Positions 1 to 8,850 of a stretch of DNA of 64,000 nucleotides are shown here, in pieces (positions within the stretch are counted from its first letter, which is position 1; the number at the start of each line of letters is the position of its first letter). The notes beneath the pieces are model-generated. The model was not told where the DNA came from, did no database searches, and saw only the letters and a program-made list of their open reading frames with translations. The stretch is from Photobacterium leiognathi (GTDB taxonomy: Bacteria > Pseudomonadota > Gammaproteobacteria > Enterobacterales > Vibrionaceae): NCBI RefSeq assembly GCF_030685535.1, contig NZ_CP131601.1, positions 868,001 through 932,000 of the forward strand, given 5' to 3'. A program made the translations under genes and the position numbers.

Positions 1-929
1 CTTTTCCAGCCCACACGTTTCTTACCCATGAGATCATTGCGGGGACTTAGTGCGTATTTCTCTTTAAGATAAGCAGCACGAGTTGTTTTACCTGAGCGTC
101 CACGCCAGTTATTTGGGGCTTTACCGTCCTCTGGATGATAGATACGAACCATTACGCTATCAGGGTTAGACGGGTCGATTAAGACATCTTCAAGCCACAG
201 GTGTAAAGCCTCTGACTCTCGCAAACCACCGCCATGCATGAGCAGTAAAATTAATTGGTCACGTAATGCAACCCTACGGTCTACTGCACCGCCTAAACCA
301 TCGAAGTAAAACGCTTCAAAATAACGCTCAGGAAACTCTATCGCATCTTGTGACTGCTTACCCAACGGACGTTTTCCTTGAACGCTACGAGCATAACGAA
401 CGGTTGAATTGATGTGCTTATCTTTGATATGACCGAGGAAGTTATGTTGATTTTTACGAAACCAAGCAGCGTAGTTAAGGCGTTGTGTCAAACTGTCAGC
501 CTTAACCAGTGGATTCATGGAGATCGCACCGTGTTTCTCAGCTAACCAGTCAGTCACTTTACTTAGGGCATTAATGTGTAATCGGGCAACTTGCTTGCTG
601 CAAGGCAACCAATACAACCCCGACGGATCTAAACCATCATCACCAATCGTGCCTGTGTATAACCGACTACTGAAATTCTCAAATAAGGATTGTGGAGAGT
701 CAAAACCACTAGTGTTAGCAGCCATGTACTCAAGTAGAAGTTGCGTTGCCTTAACGTAATTACTAATGGTTGATTGACTCATACCATCACGTTTCAACTT
801 CAAAACAAATTCAACCAATGGTTTTACTGGTTCTTTATTCTTATCAAGCAATACAGGTATCTCAGTAAACACCCCTGAATCATCCTGAACTACCTTTGCA
901 TTAACCTTTACAACCTCCACTACACTCAC
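1..929 (-). CDS. gmtY: GmtY-like tyrosine recombinase, 3' end cut by window edge
   Basis: Open on the minus strand with no stop from a GTG at 929-927 to the left edge (about 309 residues seen). The N-terminus (MSVVEVVKVNAKVVQDD) and the phrase GTIGDDGLDPSGLYW match what I remember of GmtY, the tyrosine recombinase of Gamma-Mobile-Trio islands. A SAM-like N-terminal core-binding part (SQSTISNYVKATQLLLEY) is followed by the start of the catalytic domain, with the box I arginine in GGGLRESEALHLW. The box II His-x-x-Arg and the catalytic tyrosine would lie beyond the window. If the island follows the usual layout, gmtZ and gmtX would come next, to the left. The family label rests on memory; tyrosine recombinase is the safer call. 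The GTG start is chosen because it gives the family N-terminus. Confidence 0.75.
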   Translation of the reverse strand, partial: MSVVEVVKVNAKVVQDDSGVFTEIPVLLDKNKEPVKPLVEFVLKLKRDGMSQSTISNYVKATQLLLEYMAANTSGFDSPQSLFENFSSRLYTGTIGDDGLDPSGLYWLPCSKQVARLHINALSKVTDWLAEKHGAISMNPLVKADSLTQRLNYAAWFRKNQHNFLGHIKDKHINSTVRYARSVQGKRPLGKQSQDAIEFPERYFEAFYFDGLGGAVDRRVALRDQLILLLMHGGGLRESEALHLWLEDVLIDPSNPDSVMVRIYHPEDGKAPNNWRGRSGKTTRAAYLKEKYALSPRNDLMGKKRVGWK

Positions 930-1120
930 TCTCTCTACCTTAATAACCTATATTAATTATAGTAAAGCAACTAGATTTAACAGTTAATAATAAACAAAAA
1001 AAAGACCTAAACTAATAGATCTTTTATAAGTCTTATATACTAATAGTCACTAGTAATAACTGAGGTAGCGTTTTTTGTTTTTATCGCGTTTTCATCTCAT
1101 CGTATTCTCATTTCTTAAAA
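930..1120. other. AT-rich junction between recombinase gene and flgB promoter
   Basis: No gene is seen. The stretch is very AT-rich. It holds an imperfect inverted repeat, AAAAGACCTA (1000-1009) and TAGATCTTTT (1016-1025), that could act as a two-way terminator, a small palindrome ATAAGTCTTAT (1026-1036), and the octamer ACTAATAG twice (1011-1018 and 1039-1046). The right border of the putative island must lie here or just inside the flgB promoter region; I cannot define its exact end without the other border. Confidence 0.4.
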
Positions 1121-1138
1121 TTGGCACTGTCTTTGCTT
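1121..1138 (+). promoter_or_regulatory. sigma-54 promoter of flgB
   Basis: TTGGCACTGTCTTTGCTT matches the sigma-54 consensus TGGCAC-N5-TTGC with GG at 1123-1124 and GC at 1135-1136, exactly 10 bases apart. It lies about 30 bases before flgB. Polar flagellar rod-hook operons of Vibrionaceae are known sigma-54 targets of FlrC. Confidence 0.85.
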
Positions 1139-1169
1139 TGTTACTGCTAAGTAATTGTGGAGGCAAGAT

Positions 1170-1565
1170 ATGTCCATTTCGTTTGATAAAGCATTAGGGG
1201 TTCACCAGCATACGGTTGGCGTACGTGCAAAGCGTGCAGAAACCCTTGCGAGTAATATCGCCAATGCCAATACCCCAGGTTATAAAGCTAAAGATATAGA
1301 CTTTCAGCGTGCGCTTAATGCGGCAACATCTGGGGCAAATATTGGCCTAAGTCGAACGAATGGGCGGCATATTAATGCCACAACCCAAGTCACAGGTGAG
1401 CAAAAGTTCCGTGTGCCAACCCAACCTGATACTGGTGATGGCAATACCGTAGATGCACAACTTGAGCAAAACATGTTTATGCAAAACAGTATTGAATACC
1501 AAGCATCATTAGACTTTCTAGGTTCGAAGTTTAAGAACCTGAGCAAGGCACTGAAAGGGGAATAA
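1170..1565 (+). CDS. flgB: Flagellar proximal rod protein FlgB
   Basis: 131 residues. FlgB builds the proximal rod in the periplasm, exported by the flagellar type III system. The N-terminal rod motif (LASNIANANTPGYKAKDIDF, about residues 26-45) is the family signature and the C-terminal heptad-like helix is present. I chose ATG 1170 because GGAGG at 1159-1163 is well placed and MSISFDKALGVHQ is the usual N-terminus; an upstream in-frame start at 1155 would place the Shine-Dalgarno inside the gene. First gene of flgBCDE, three bases before flgC. Confidence 0.95.
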   Translation: MSISFDKALGVHQHTVGVRAKRAETLASNIANANTPGYKAKDIDFQRALNAATSGANIGLSRTNGRHINATTQVTGEQKFRVPTQPDTGDGNTVDAQLEQNMFMQNSIEYQASLDFLGSKFKNLSKALKGE

Positions 1566-1568
1566 TAA

Positions 1569-1985
1569 ATGAGTTTATTTAATGTATTTAATGTAACGGG
1601 ATCGGCAATGAGTGCGGAATCTGTTCGTTTGAATACCACATCAAGTAACCTTGCTAACGCCAACAGTGTCAGTAGCTCAGCAGAAGAAACTTATAAAGCA
1701 CGTCATCCTATCTTTGCTGCCGCATTAGAATCGGCGTCTTATAACCGTGAAGACAGTGTTGCAGTACAAGTAAAAGGTATTGTGGAAAGTGAACGTCCGT
1801 TAACAGCGGAATACAATCCTGATCATCCAATGGCGAATGCGCAAGGCTTTATCTATAAGCCAAATGTGAATGTGATGGAAGAGATGGCGAACATGATCTC
1901 AGCTTCTCGTTCATACCAGAATAATGTTCAAGTAGCCGATGCCAGTAAGCAAATGCTAATGAAAACCTTGCAGATGGGTAAATAA
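1569..1985 (+). CDS. flgC: Flagellar proximal rod protein FlgC
   Basis: 138 residues, normal for FlgC. The N-terminal motif SSNLANANSVSSSAEETYKA and the C-terminal conserved block NVNVMEEMANMISASRSYQN are those of rod and hook axial proteins. It stacks on FlgB in the proximal rod and is exported without a cleaved signal. Spacing of three bases from flgB indicates one transcript. Confidence 0.95.
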   Translation: MSLFNVFNVTGSAMSAESVRLNTTSSNLANANSVSSSAEETYKARHPIFAAALESASYNREDSVAVQVKGIVESERPLTAEYNPDHPMANAQGFIYKPNVNVMEEMANMISASRSYQNNVQVADASKQMLMKTLQMGK

Positions 1986-2002
1986 GGTAAGGAGTTGACA
2001 CA

Positions 2003-2728
2003 ATGAGCACGATCAATGGTGCTGGCAACAGCAATCTTTCTTACCTTGACCAGCTAAAAAGCATGCAAGACAAGAAAGTAGAACAAGAGAAAGATGTCAC
2101 TGGTAAAAACCAGCTTAAACAAGATGATTTCTTGTCTTTATTAACAAAGCAGTTAGCGCAGCAAGACCCATTCAAGCCCGTTGGTAACGATCAAATGATC
2201 GCGCAGATGGCATCATTTGCCACCGTTGACGGCATTAACAAAATGAATGAGCAGTTCGGTTCACTAAACAGTGCGATGACATCAAACCAAGCGCTACAAG
2301 CCTCATCTTTGGTTGGTCAAGACGTGTTAATACCAAACGCTACAGCAATGCGTAGTAGTGAAGGTGAAATGTCCGGTATGGCACGTCTGAGTAACAGCGT
2401 TGATAACGCGATTTTACGTGTGGAAACCGCGCAAGGTGAGTTAGTAAAAACGGTAAGCCTTGGTGCAAAACCTGCTGGTGAACATGCCTTTACTTGGGAT
2501 GGTAAAGATGATGACGGCAATGTTATGCCGGAAGGTATGTACAAGTTTTCTGTTTCTGGCAACGTGAAAGGCGAGAGCCAAAACTTTGAAGTGCTAACAC
2601 ACGCTAACGTAAACAGCGTGCTGCTAGGTAATAATAATAGTCAGGTGATGTTGAATCTCGCTGGCTTCGATAAGCCAGTTCAATTGGCTGATGTTCTACA
2701 AATTGGTAAAGCGACACAAAAAGGATAA
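2003..2728 (+). CDS. flgD: Hook assembly scaffold (hook cap) FlgD
   Basis: 241 residues. FlgD caps the growing hook and is discarded when the hook is complete. The N-terminal part holds KQDDFLSLLTKQLAQQDPFKPV, the FlgD signature (residues about 40-60); the middle and C-terminal part holds the FLG-Ig/Tudor-like fold with FTWDGKDDDGNVMPEGMYKF. ATG 2003 follows AAGGAG at 1988-1993. It lies between flgC and flgE as in all relatives. Confidence 0.95.
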   Translation: MSTINGAGNSNLSYLDQLKSMQDKKVEQEKDVTGKNQLKQDDFLSLLTKQLAQQDPFKPVGNDQMIAQMASFATVDGINKMNEQFGSLNSAMTSNQALQASSLVGQDVLIPNATAMRSSEGEMSGMARLSNSVDNAILRVETAQGELVKTVSLGAKPAGEHAFTWDGKDDDGNVMPEGMYKFSVSGNVKGESQNFEVLTHANVNSVLLGNNNSQVMLNLAGFDKPVQLADVLQIGKATQKG

Positions 2729-2734
2729 TCGAAT

Positions 2735-4138
2735 ATGAGTATGAACATTGCGTTGAGTGGACTAGGCGCTGCTCAAAAAGATCTTAATACCACCAGTAAT
2801 AACATTGCCAACGCTAACACCTTTGGTTTTAAAGAATCGCGCGCTGAGTTTGGCGATGTGTATTCAAGTTCGATTTTCTCTAATGCCAAAACCACCACGG
2901 GTGGCGGTGTACAAACATCAACGGTTGCTCAGCAGTTCCACGAAGGCTCAAGTATTTATACCAATAATCCATTGGATTTACGTGTATCTGGTTCTGGTTT
3001 TTTTGCCGTTTCTGATAATAAAAATGAACCAGCAAACAATAACTTAACGCGTAATGGTGCATTTCATTTAAATAATGAAAATGAGCTAGTTAACTCTGAA
3101 GGTAAGTTTTTATTGGGCTACCCAGTAAACAAAGAGTCAAATACAGTGGCTTCTTATGAAGCAAAATCAATGAAGATCGATGATATTTTTGGTCAGCCAA
3201 CTAAATCGAACAACATCAAGGTATCGTTGAATCTACCTAATAAAGAAACGGCCCCTAAAAATAGCCCATTTGATTTTAACGATCCTGATTCTTTTAGTCG
3301 TTCGACGTCATCAACCATTTATGACTCACTGGGTAAGCCGTATAAAATGACGACTTACTACGTGGCAAAATATGATCCAAATGCGACTCCAACTAACGCT
3401 AATACGTGGGAAGTACACCAAACTATTACGAATAATAGTGGCGAAGAAAGATTATTAAAGCCAGATCCTGCAAGTGTTCCTGCGGCTTACCAAGTTATTG
3501 ATAATACCGATCCTACTGCCCCTGTTGTAACGGGCTATCGCATGCGATTTGATCAAAATGGTCAGCCATATCCTGGAGATGCCGGCGATCCAACTGCCAC
3601 ACCTCCGGTACCAGCAACGCCACCTACACCATTAAATATTCAGATGGAAACATTTGCCTCGGCAGGTATTGATGTTGGTGGTGCAGATCCTACGCAAACA
3701 TTAAACATGAATTACGATGATCCCACTCAGTACGCATCAGCATTTGAAGTGCGTAAATTTGAAGATGTGGATGGCGCAACAACGGGTTACCTATCAAAGG
3801 TAGATATTGATCCTGAAGGTAATATTTTAGCGTCTTACTCTAATGGTAAAGATGTTGTTGTTGGTCGTGTGGCATTGGCCCGTGTTTCTAATGAACAAGG
3901 TTTAGCGCAGCTTGGTGGAACACTTTGGAATACTACCCAAGAATCAGGGCAAGCTATTTGGGGCGATGCATCACAAGGCTCATTTGGTGCGATTAAGAGT
4001 GGTACGCTTGAGCAGTCAAACATTGATATGACTCAAGAGCTGGTGGATTTGATCACCGCACAGCGTAACTTCCAAGCAAGTTCTCGTGCGCTTGATGTGA
4101 ATAACCAGCTACAACAAAATATTCTACAAATCCGTTAA
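2735..4138 (+). CDS. flgE: Flagellar hook protein FlgE
   Basis: 467 residues. FlgE polymerises into the hook outside the cell. The N-terminal axial motif TSNNIANANTFGFKESRAEF and C-terminal block SNIDMTQELVDLITAQRNFQ are conserved; the C-terminus LQQNILQIR is typical. The central region (about residues 190-320) includes a Pro/Thr-rich stretch with PTATPPVPATPPTP at about 289-302 that looks like a lineage-specific surface insert. It starts six bases after flgD and is followed by a terminator-like hairpin. Confidence 0.95.
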   Translation: MSMNIALSGLGAAQKDLNTTSNNIANANTFGFKESRAEFGDVYSSSIFSNAKTTTGGGVQTSTVAQQFHEGSSIYTNNPLDLRVSGSGFFAVSDNKNEPANNNLTRNGAFHLNNENELVNSEGKFLLGYPVNKESNTVASYEAKSMKIDDIFGQPTKSNNIKVSLNLPNKETAPKNSPFDFNDPDSFSRSTSSTIYDSLGKPYKMTTYYVAKYDPNATPTNANTWEVHQTITNNSGEERLLKPDPASVPAAYQVIDNTDPTAPVVTGYRMRFDQNGQPYPGDAGDPTATPPVPATPPTPLNIQMETFASAGIDVGGADPTQTLNMNYDDPTQYASAFEVRKFEDVDGATTGYLSKVDIDPEGNILASYSNGKDVVVGRVALARVSNEQGLAQLGGTLWNTTQESGQAIWGDASQGSFGAIKSGTLEQSNIDMTQELVDLITAQRNFQASSRALDVNNQLQQNILQIR

Positions 4139-4159
4139 GGTTAAATTGTTTCTATCCTA

Positions 4160-4199
4160 TTGCCGCTTCAGGGTATGAATGAAGCGGCAAATTTTTTCC
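4160..4199 (+). terminator. Rho-independent terminator after flgE
   Basis: Hairpin TTGCCGCTTCA (4160-4170) with TGAAGCGGCAA (4180-4190), followed by ATTTTTTCC. It separates flgBCDE from flgF, which has its own promoter just downstream. Confidence 0.85.
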
Positions 4200-4260
4200 T
4201 TTCCTCTGTTATCTCTTCTCTATCTGCGATTAATCCTCTGTAAATAAAAGAAAAATATAA

Positions 4261-4278
4261 TTGGCTTAGTTCTTGCTT
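4261..4278 (+). promoter_or_regulatory. sigma-54 promoter of flgF
   Basis: TTGGCTTAGTTCTTGCTT has GG at 4263-4264 and GC at 4275-4276 with the required 10-base gap. It sits between the flgE terminator and flgF, so flgFGHIJ is likely a separate sigma-54 unit here. Confidence 0.8.
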
Positions 4279-4313
4279 TATTGATGCTGTTAGGAAATAG
4301 GAGTGTCAAAAAA

Positions 4314-5063
4314 ATGGATCGTGCTCTGTATCTAGCCATGAGTGGCGCAAAACAAGACATGTACGGTATGCAAGTTCATGCCAATAATTTGGCGAACGTT
4401 AATACCACAGGCTTTCGTGCCGACTTACAACAAGCGCGTAGTATGCAAGCTTATGGTGAAGGTATGCCAAGCCGTGTGTTTTCAATGGCTGAACGTCCGG
4501 GCAACGACTTTGCTCAAGGTTCAGTGATTAATACCGGACGTGATTTAGATGTGGCGATCCAAGGTGACGGTTGGTTAGCGGTGATGGATGCCAAAGGGCA
4601 AGAAGCTTATACCCGCGCTGGTCACTTAAAAATTGATCAAACAGGCATGTTACAAAACAGCAATGGTCAATTGCTATTAGGTCAAAACGACAGTCCTATT
4701 TTTATTCCTCTACCTATTAGCAAGATTGAAATCGGCAAAGACGGTACGGTTTCAGTATTACCACAGGGCGCGCCACCGGATGCGCTGGCAGTTGTTGATC
4801 GCATTAAGTTAGTGAGCGTCGATAACCAAGCCCTATTTAAAGACACTGATGGCTTATTTAAATTAACAGGCGATCGTATTCCAATGGATGCGGACGCGAA
4901 TGTCACACTTGCAAAAGGCATGTTAGAAGGCAGTAACGTCAATGCGGTATCTGAAATGACCAGTATGATCGATCTTCAACGCCACTTTGAAATGCAAGTA
5001 AAACTGATGAAAACCGCAGAAGAAATGGATAAGTCTTCTTCTTCTCTTATGCGTATTGGCTAA
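4314..5063 (+). CDS. flgF: Flagellar rod protein FlgF
   Basis: 249 residues. FlgF is a rod subunit between the proximal and distal rod. The N-terminus MDRALYLAMSGAKQDMYGMQ and axial motif HANNLANVNTTGFRADL are characteristic, and the C-terminal block VNAVSEMTSMIDLQRHFEMQ is intact. An in-frame TTG at 4281 exists, but ATG 4314 has AGGAG at 4299-4303 and gives the normal family N-terminus. Seventeen bases precede flgG. Confidence 0.95.
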   Translation: MDRALYLAMSGAKQDMYGMQVHANNLANVNTTGFRADLQQARSMQAYGEGMPSRVFSMAERPGNDFAQGSVINTGRDLDVAIQGDGWLAVMDAKGQEAYTRAGHLKIDQTGMLQNSNGQLLLGQNDSPIFIPLPISKIEIGKDGTVSVLPQGAPPDALAVVDRIKLVSVDNQALFKDTDGLFKLTGDRIPMDADANVTLAKGMLEGSNVNAVSEMTSMIDLQRHFEMQVKLMKTAEEMDKSSSSLMRIG

Positions 5064-5079
5064 TTAAAAGGACAGAACA

Positions 5080-5868
5080 ATGCATCCAGCTCTATGGGTA
5101 AGTAAAACCGGTCTTGACGCGCAGCAGACGAATATCTCGACCATTTCAAATAACTTGGCGAACGCCTCAACGGTTGGCTTTAAAAAAGGCCGTGCGGTTT
5201 TCGAAGATCTGTTTTATCAAAATATTAATCAGCCGGGTGGTCAATCAACTCAAGATACTACGTTACCAACAGGATTAATGTTGGGTGCGGGTTCTAAAGT
5301 CGTCGCAACGCAAAAGGTATTTACCCAAGGTAATACTCAGACGACGAACAACGCTATGGATATGATGATTGAAGGTGATGGCTTTTTCCAAGTGCTATTG
5401 CCTGATGGCAACATCGGTTATACCCGTAACGGTCAATTTACCATTAACGCTGATGGTCAATTAGTAACAAGTGGTAGTGGTTACCCTGTTCAACCTGAAA
5501 TTGTCGTGCCTGAAGATGCGGTGGGCATCACAGTAGGTACTGATGGTGAAGTTTCTGCTCGTATTCGTGGTGAGCAAGAAAACCAAGTGCTAGGTCAAAT
5601 TACCACTGTCGATTTCATTAATCCAGGCGGTATGGAGCCTATTGGTCAGAACTTGTTTTTACCAACAGGTGCCAGTGGCGATCCGCAAGAAGGGACACCG
5701 GGCTTAGAAGGTTACGGCTCTATTCGTCAATCGATGCTAGAAACCTCTAACGTAAATGTGACTGAAGAGCTAGTAAACATGATTGAAGCGCAACGTGTTT
5801 ACGAGATGAATTCAAAAGTTATTTCAACAGTCGATCAGATGTTGAGCTACGTTAACCAGCAGCTGTAA
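5080..5868 (+). CDS. flgG: Flagellar distal rod protein FlgG
   Basis: 262 residues, the usual length. FlgG forms the distal rod through the peptidoglycan and outer membrane rings. It starts MHPALWVSKTGLDAQQT, carries the axial motif ISNNLANASTVGFKKGRAVF and ends with the block NVNVTEELVNMIEAQRVYEM. An AAAGGA ribosome site lies at 5067-5072. Confidence 0.96.
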   Translation: MHPALWVSKTGLDAQQTNISTISNNLANASTVGFKKGRAVFEDLFYQNINQPGGQSTQDTTLPTGLMLGAGSKVVATQKVFTQGNTQTTNNAMDMMIEGDGFFQVLLPDGNIGYTRNGQFTINADGQLVTSGSGYPVQPEIVVPEDAVGITVGTDGEVSARIRGEQENQVLGQITTVDFINPGGMEPIGQNLFLPTGASGDPQEGTPGLEGYGSIRQSMLETSNVNVTEELVNMIEAQRVYEMNSKVISTVDQMLSYVNQQL

Positions 5869-5905
5869 TAAGTTGAAATAGATAAATCACGGTCAGGTGA
5901 ACAGA

Positions 5906-6691
5906 ATGAATCGTCAATGGATGAAAGGATCATTAGTGGTATTGAGCTTGGTACTGACGGGGTGTATGTCAACACCACCCGATGTTGCGGGCAGTGATAT
6001 CGAAAAAGCCACGACGAATGTTGATGCGGTAGAAGGCAAAGAGAAAGAGTCGAAAGGGCTGATTGATATGATCCGCAAACGTGAGGATCCTGAAGCTGGC
6101 GATCCTGCATGGAACCCTGTTCGTCCACAAGATAAGCCGGAACATTACGCCACAGCAACTGGCTCTTTGTTTAATCAAGCACAAGTTCAAGATCTCTACG
6201 ATGATACTAAGCCACGCGGTATTGGTGATATCGTGACGATTCTATTGGAAGAGAAAACGGCAGCGAAAAAGAGTGCAAGCTCTGATCTCGATAAATCAAC
6301 AGACTTGAACATGAAGCCGATTGAATTAGGTGGCAAGCCTGTGACTATCCGTGATTACAATCTGTCTTACGGTATGTCCAATAACAACACTTTCGCAGGT
6401 TCTACGTCAGCAGATCAAAGCAACAGCATTAAAGGTTCAATCTCAGTTGAAGTGGTGGAAGTGCTGAATAACGGTAATTTGGTGATTCGTGGTGAAAAGT
6501 GGTTAACGCTAAACACAGGTGATGAATACATTCGTGTTAGTGGGCATATTCGCCCTGATGATATTAGCCAAGATAACACCATTGCTTCGACCCGTATTTC
6601 TAATGCTCGTATTCAATATTCAGGCACAGGTGATCGCCAAGATGTGCAAGATCAGAACTGGCTATCACGCTTCTTTAATGTTGCTTTCTAA
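5906..6691 (+). CDS. flgH: Flagellar L-ring lipoprotein FlgH
   Basis: 261 residues. FlgH forms the L-ring in the outer membrane, the bushing for the rod. The signal peptide ends with the lipobox LTGC (Cys about residue 23), so it is a lipoprotein. The C-terminal half has the family core ([39 protein letters not shown]). ATG 5906 is preferred to the upstream GTG 5897 because AGGTGA at 5895-5900 is well spaced for it. Confidence 0.94.
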   Translation: MNRQWMKGSLVVLSLVLTGCMSTPPDVAGSDIEKATTNVDAVEGKEKESKGLIDMIRKREDPEAGDPAWNPVRPQDKPEHYATATGSLFNQAQVQDLYDDTKPRGIGDIVTILLEEKTAAKKSASSDLDKSTDLNMKPIELGGKPVTIRDYNLSYGMSNNNTFAGSTSADQSNSIKGSISVEVVEVLNNGNLVIRGEKWLTLNTGDEYIRVSGHIRPDDISQDNTIASTRISNARIQYSGTGDRQDVQDQNWLSRFFNVAF

Positions 6692-6738
6692 TCACTTGCT
6701 TTTATAAAAACATCACGCCTCATGGACGGGAGAGTAAA

Positions 6739-7830
6739 TTGAATTTCCGCACAATTATCCTTCTAGGATTCGTTTTATTATCTAGTTCGGCGAATGCTGC
6801 TCGCATCAAAGATGTGTCATCCGTTGCTGGCGTGAGAAGTAACCAATTGGTGGGTTATGGTTTAGTGGTTGGCTTACCGGGCACTGGCGAAACAACGCCG
6901 TTTACCGATCAGAGCTTTAATGCCATGCTACAAAACTTCGGCATTCAATTGCTGGTGGGTACTAAGCCTAAGATCAAAAACGTTGCTGCCGTTGCGGTAA
7001 ATGCGACTTTGCCACCGTTTACTAAACAAGGTCAAACCATTGATATAACTGTGTCTTCCATTGGTTCTGCCAAAAGTTTACGTGGCGGCACATTATTGCA
7101 AACCTTCCTTAAAGGTTTAGATGGCAAGGTTTATGCAATAGCTCAAGGAACACTGGTTGTGGGTGGCTTTAGTGCTGAAGGTGCGGATGGCTCAAAAGTA
7201 ATAGGCAATACCCCAACCGTAGGTCGAATTTCTAATGGTGCAATGGTTGAACAAGAAGTCCCGAATCCATTTGGGCGTGGTGATTACTTAACCTTTAACT
7301 TGCACGATTCAGATTTTACCACGGCTCAGCGTATGGCTGATTCTATCAATCAGTTCTTAGGGCCAAACATGGCATCAGCGGTCGATGCGACGTCGATTAA
7401 AGTGCGTGCACCTCGTGATGTGAGCCAGCGTGTTGCGTTTCTCTCAACTGTTGAGAACATTGAGTTCGACCCAGCGGAAGGTTCGGCAAAAATAATTGTT
7501 AATTCTCGTACCGGTACTATTGTTATTGGTCAGCACGTGAAGTTAAAACCTGCAGCAATTACCCATGGTGGTATGACGGTTTCGATTAAAGAGAACCCGA
7601 AGGTGAGTCAGCCAAATGCGTTTGCTGGTGGTGAAACTACAGTGGTTCAGAACAGTAATATTACGGTTGAAGAATCCGATTCTCGCATGTTTAAGTTTGA
7701 ACCTGGTGTCACGCTGGATGAGTTAGTACGAGCAGTAAACCAAGTGGGGGCTGCACCATCTGACTTAATGGCAATTTTACAGGCATTGAAACAAGCGGGT
7801 GCCATTGAAGGGCAATTGATCATCATCTAA
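6739..7830 (+). CDS. flgI: Flagellar P-ring protein FlgI
   Basis: 363 residues. FlgI assembles the P-ring in the peptidoglycan layer. A Sec signal peptide ends at SSANAA, after which the mature protein opens [20 protein letters not shown], the hallmark of FlgI. The start is TTG 6739 with GGGAGAG at 6728-6734; the only nearby ATG (6722) meets a stop at once, so the TTG start is well supported. The C-terminus ([20 protein letters not shown]) is complete. Confidence 0.95.
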   Translation: MNFRTIILLGFVLLSSSANAARIKDVSSVAGVRSNQLVGYGLVVGLPGTGETTPFTDQSFNAMLQNFGIQLLVGTKPKIKNVAAVAVNATLPPFTKQGQTIDITVSSIGSAKSLRGGTLLQTFLKGLDGKVYAIAQGTLVVGGFSAEGADGSKVIGNTPTVGRISNGAMVEQEVPNPFGRGDYLTFNLHDSDFTTAQRMADSINQFLGPNMASAVDATSIKVRAPRDVSQRVAFLSTVENIEFDPAEGSAKIIVNSRTGTIVIGQHVKLKPAAITHGGMTVSIKENPKVSQPNAFAGGETTVVQNSNITVEESDSRMFKFEPGVTLDELVRAVNQVGAAPSDLMAILQALKQAGAIEGQLIII

Positions 7831-7860
7831 TTGCGATGTGACAAACATAAGGATAGCGAC

Positions 7861-8850
7861 ATGAAGCAAGTTGATCCCGGTTTTATTCATGATATTAGTA
7901 ATCTTGATCGATTACGTGCTGGTATTGGTGAAGACTCCGAGGGATCATTGCGTCAGGCTGCTAACCAGTTTGAAGCGATTTTTACCCAAATGCTGTTCAA
8001 ATCTATGCGGGATGCCAACACCGCTTTTGAATCTGATTTAATGAGCAGTAATAACAGTAAGTTTTATCAGCAAATGCATGATGAGCAAATGTCATCTCAG
8101 TTAAGTACGCAAGGGAGCTTAGGCTTGGCTGATATGATTGTAAAACAACTTGGTGGTGAAGAGGGCGAGAAAAAGCCACATACTCCAACCACCGATTTGT
8201 TCCCGAAAAAAGAAAATACCGATCCTATGTTTATGCGCCCGATTGATGCTAAGCCAAAGCCTTTGCACATGCCGCAACAAGAAGAGCAAAATTCGCTGGC
8301 AGCCAAGCAAGTATTAGAACAATACAAGCAACGTTTAAAAACAGCTGATGTTCAGCCGCCACTTCGTCAGCAACCTGAACCTGATAGCTTTGAAACACCG
8401 AAAGCCTTTGTTGAACACATGGCTCCTTATGCTACTAAAGCGGCACGTGCGTTAGGTACTGATCCTGCCATGCTGATCGCTCAAGCAGCATTGGAAACGG
8501 GCTGGGGTAAAAAAGTGATCAAAAATGCGGCAGGAACAAGTAACAACTTATTTAATATCAAAGCCGATCCCCGTTGGAGTGGGCAAAAGGTTGCCACACG
8601 AACATTGGAATACCATAACGGTGTTGCAGTGCAAGAAAATGCCGCTTTTCGCTCTTATGGATCATATCAAGATAGCTTTCAGGATTTCGTGAAGTTCTTA
8701 CAGCAGAATCCTCGTTACTCAACGGCACTTAAACACAGTGGCGAGCCGAACCAGTTTATTCGAGAAATTCATAAAGCAGGATATGCCACTGATCCTAATT
8801 ACAGCACCAAAGTATTAGCAGTAATGAAAAAGGTGAAAAAATTAATGTGA
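7861..8850 (+). CDS. flgJ: Rod cap and peptidoglycan hydrolase FlgJ
   Basis: 329 residues, a two-domain FlgJ. The N-terminal rod-capping part (AANQFEAIFTQMLFKSMRDA, residues about 37-56) is joined by a charged, Pro-rich linker to a C-terminal glucosaminidase domain (about 180-329) with AQAALETGWGKK, whose glutamate is the expected catalytic residue. It opens the cell wall for the rod. ATG 7861 follows TAAGGA; an in-frame TTG at 7831 directly after the flgI stop has no good ribosome site. Confidence 0.94.
   Translation: MKQVDPGFIHDISNLDRLRAGIGEDSEGSLRQAANQFEAIFTQMLFKSMRDANTAFESDLMSSNNSKFYQQMHDEQMSSQLSTQGSLGLADMIVKQLGGEEGEKKPHTPTTDLFPKKENTDPMFMRPIDAKPKPLHMPQQEEQNSLAAKQVLEQYKQRLKTADVQPPLRQQPEPDSFETPKAFVEHMAPYATKAARALGTDPAMLIAQAALETGWGKKVIKNAAGTSNNLFNIKADPRWSGQKVATRTLEYHNGVAVQENAAFRSYGSYQDSFQDFVKFLQQNPRYSTALKHSGEPNQFIREIHKAGYATDPNYSTKVLAVMKKVKKLM

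Noticed and set aside
517..759. 80-codon plus-strand frame at the left edge
   Set aside because: It lies antisense to the recombinase frame, which is open over its whole length and has recognisable motifs; the plus frame has none.
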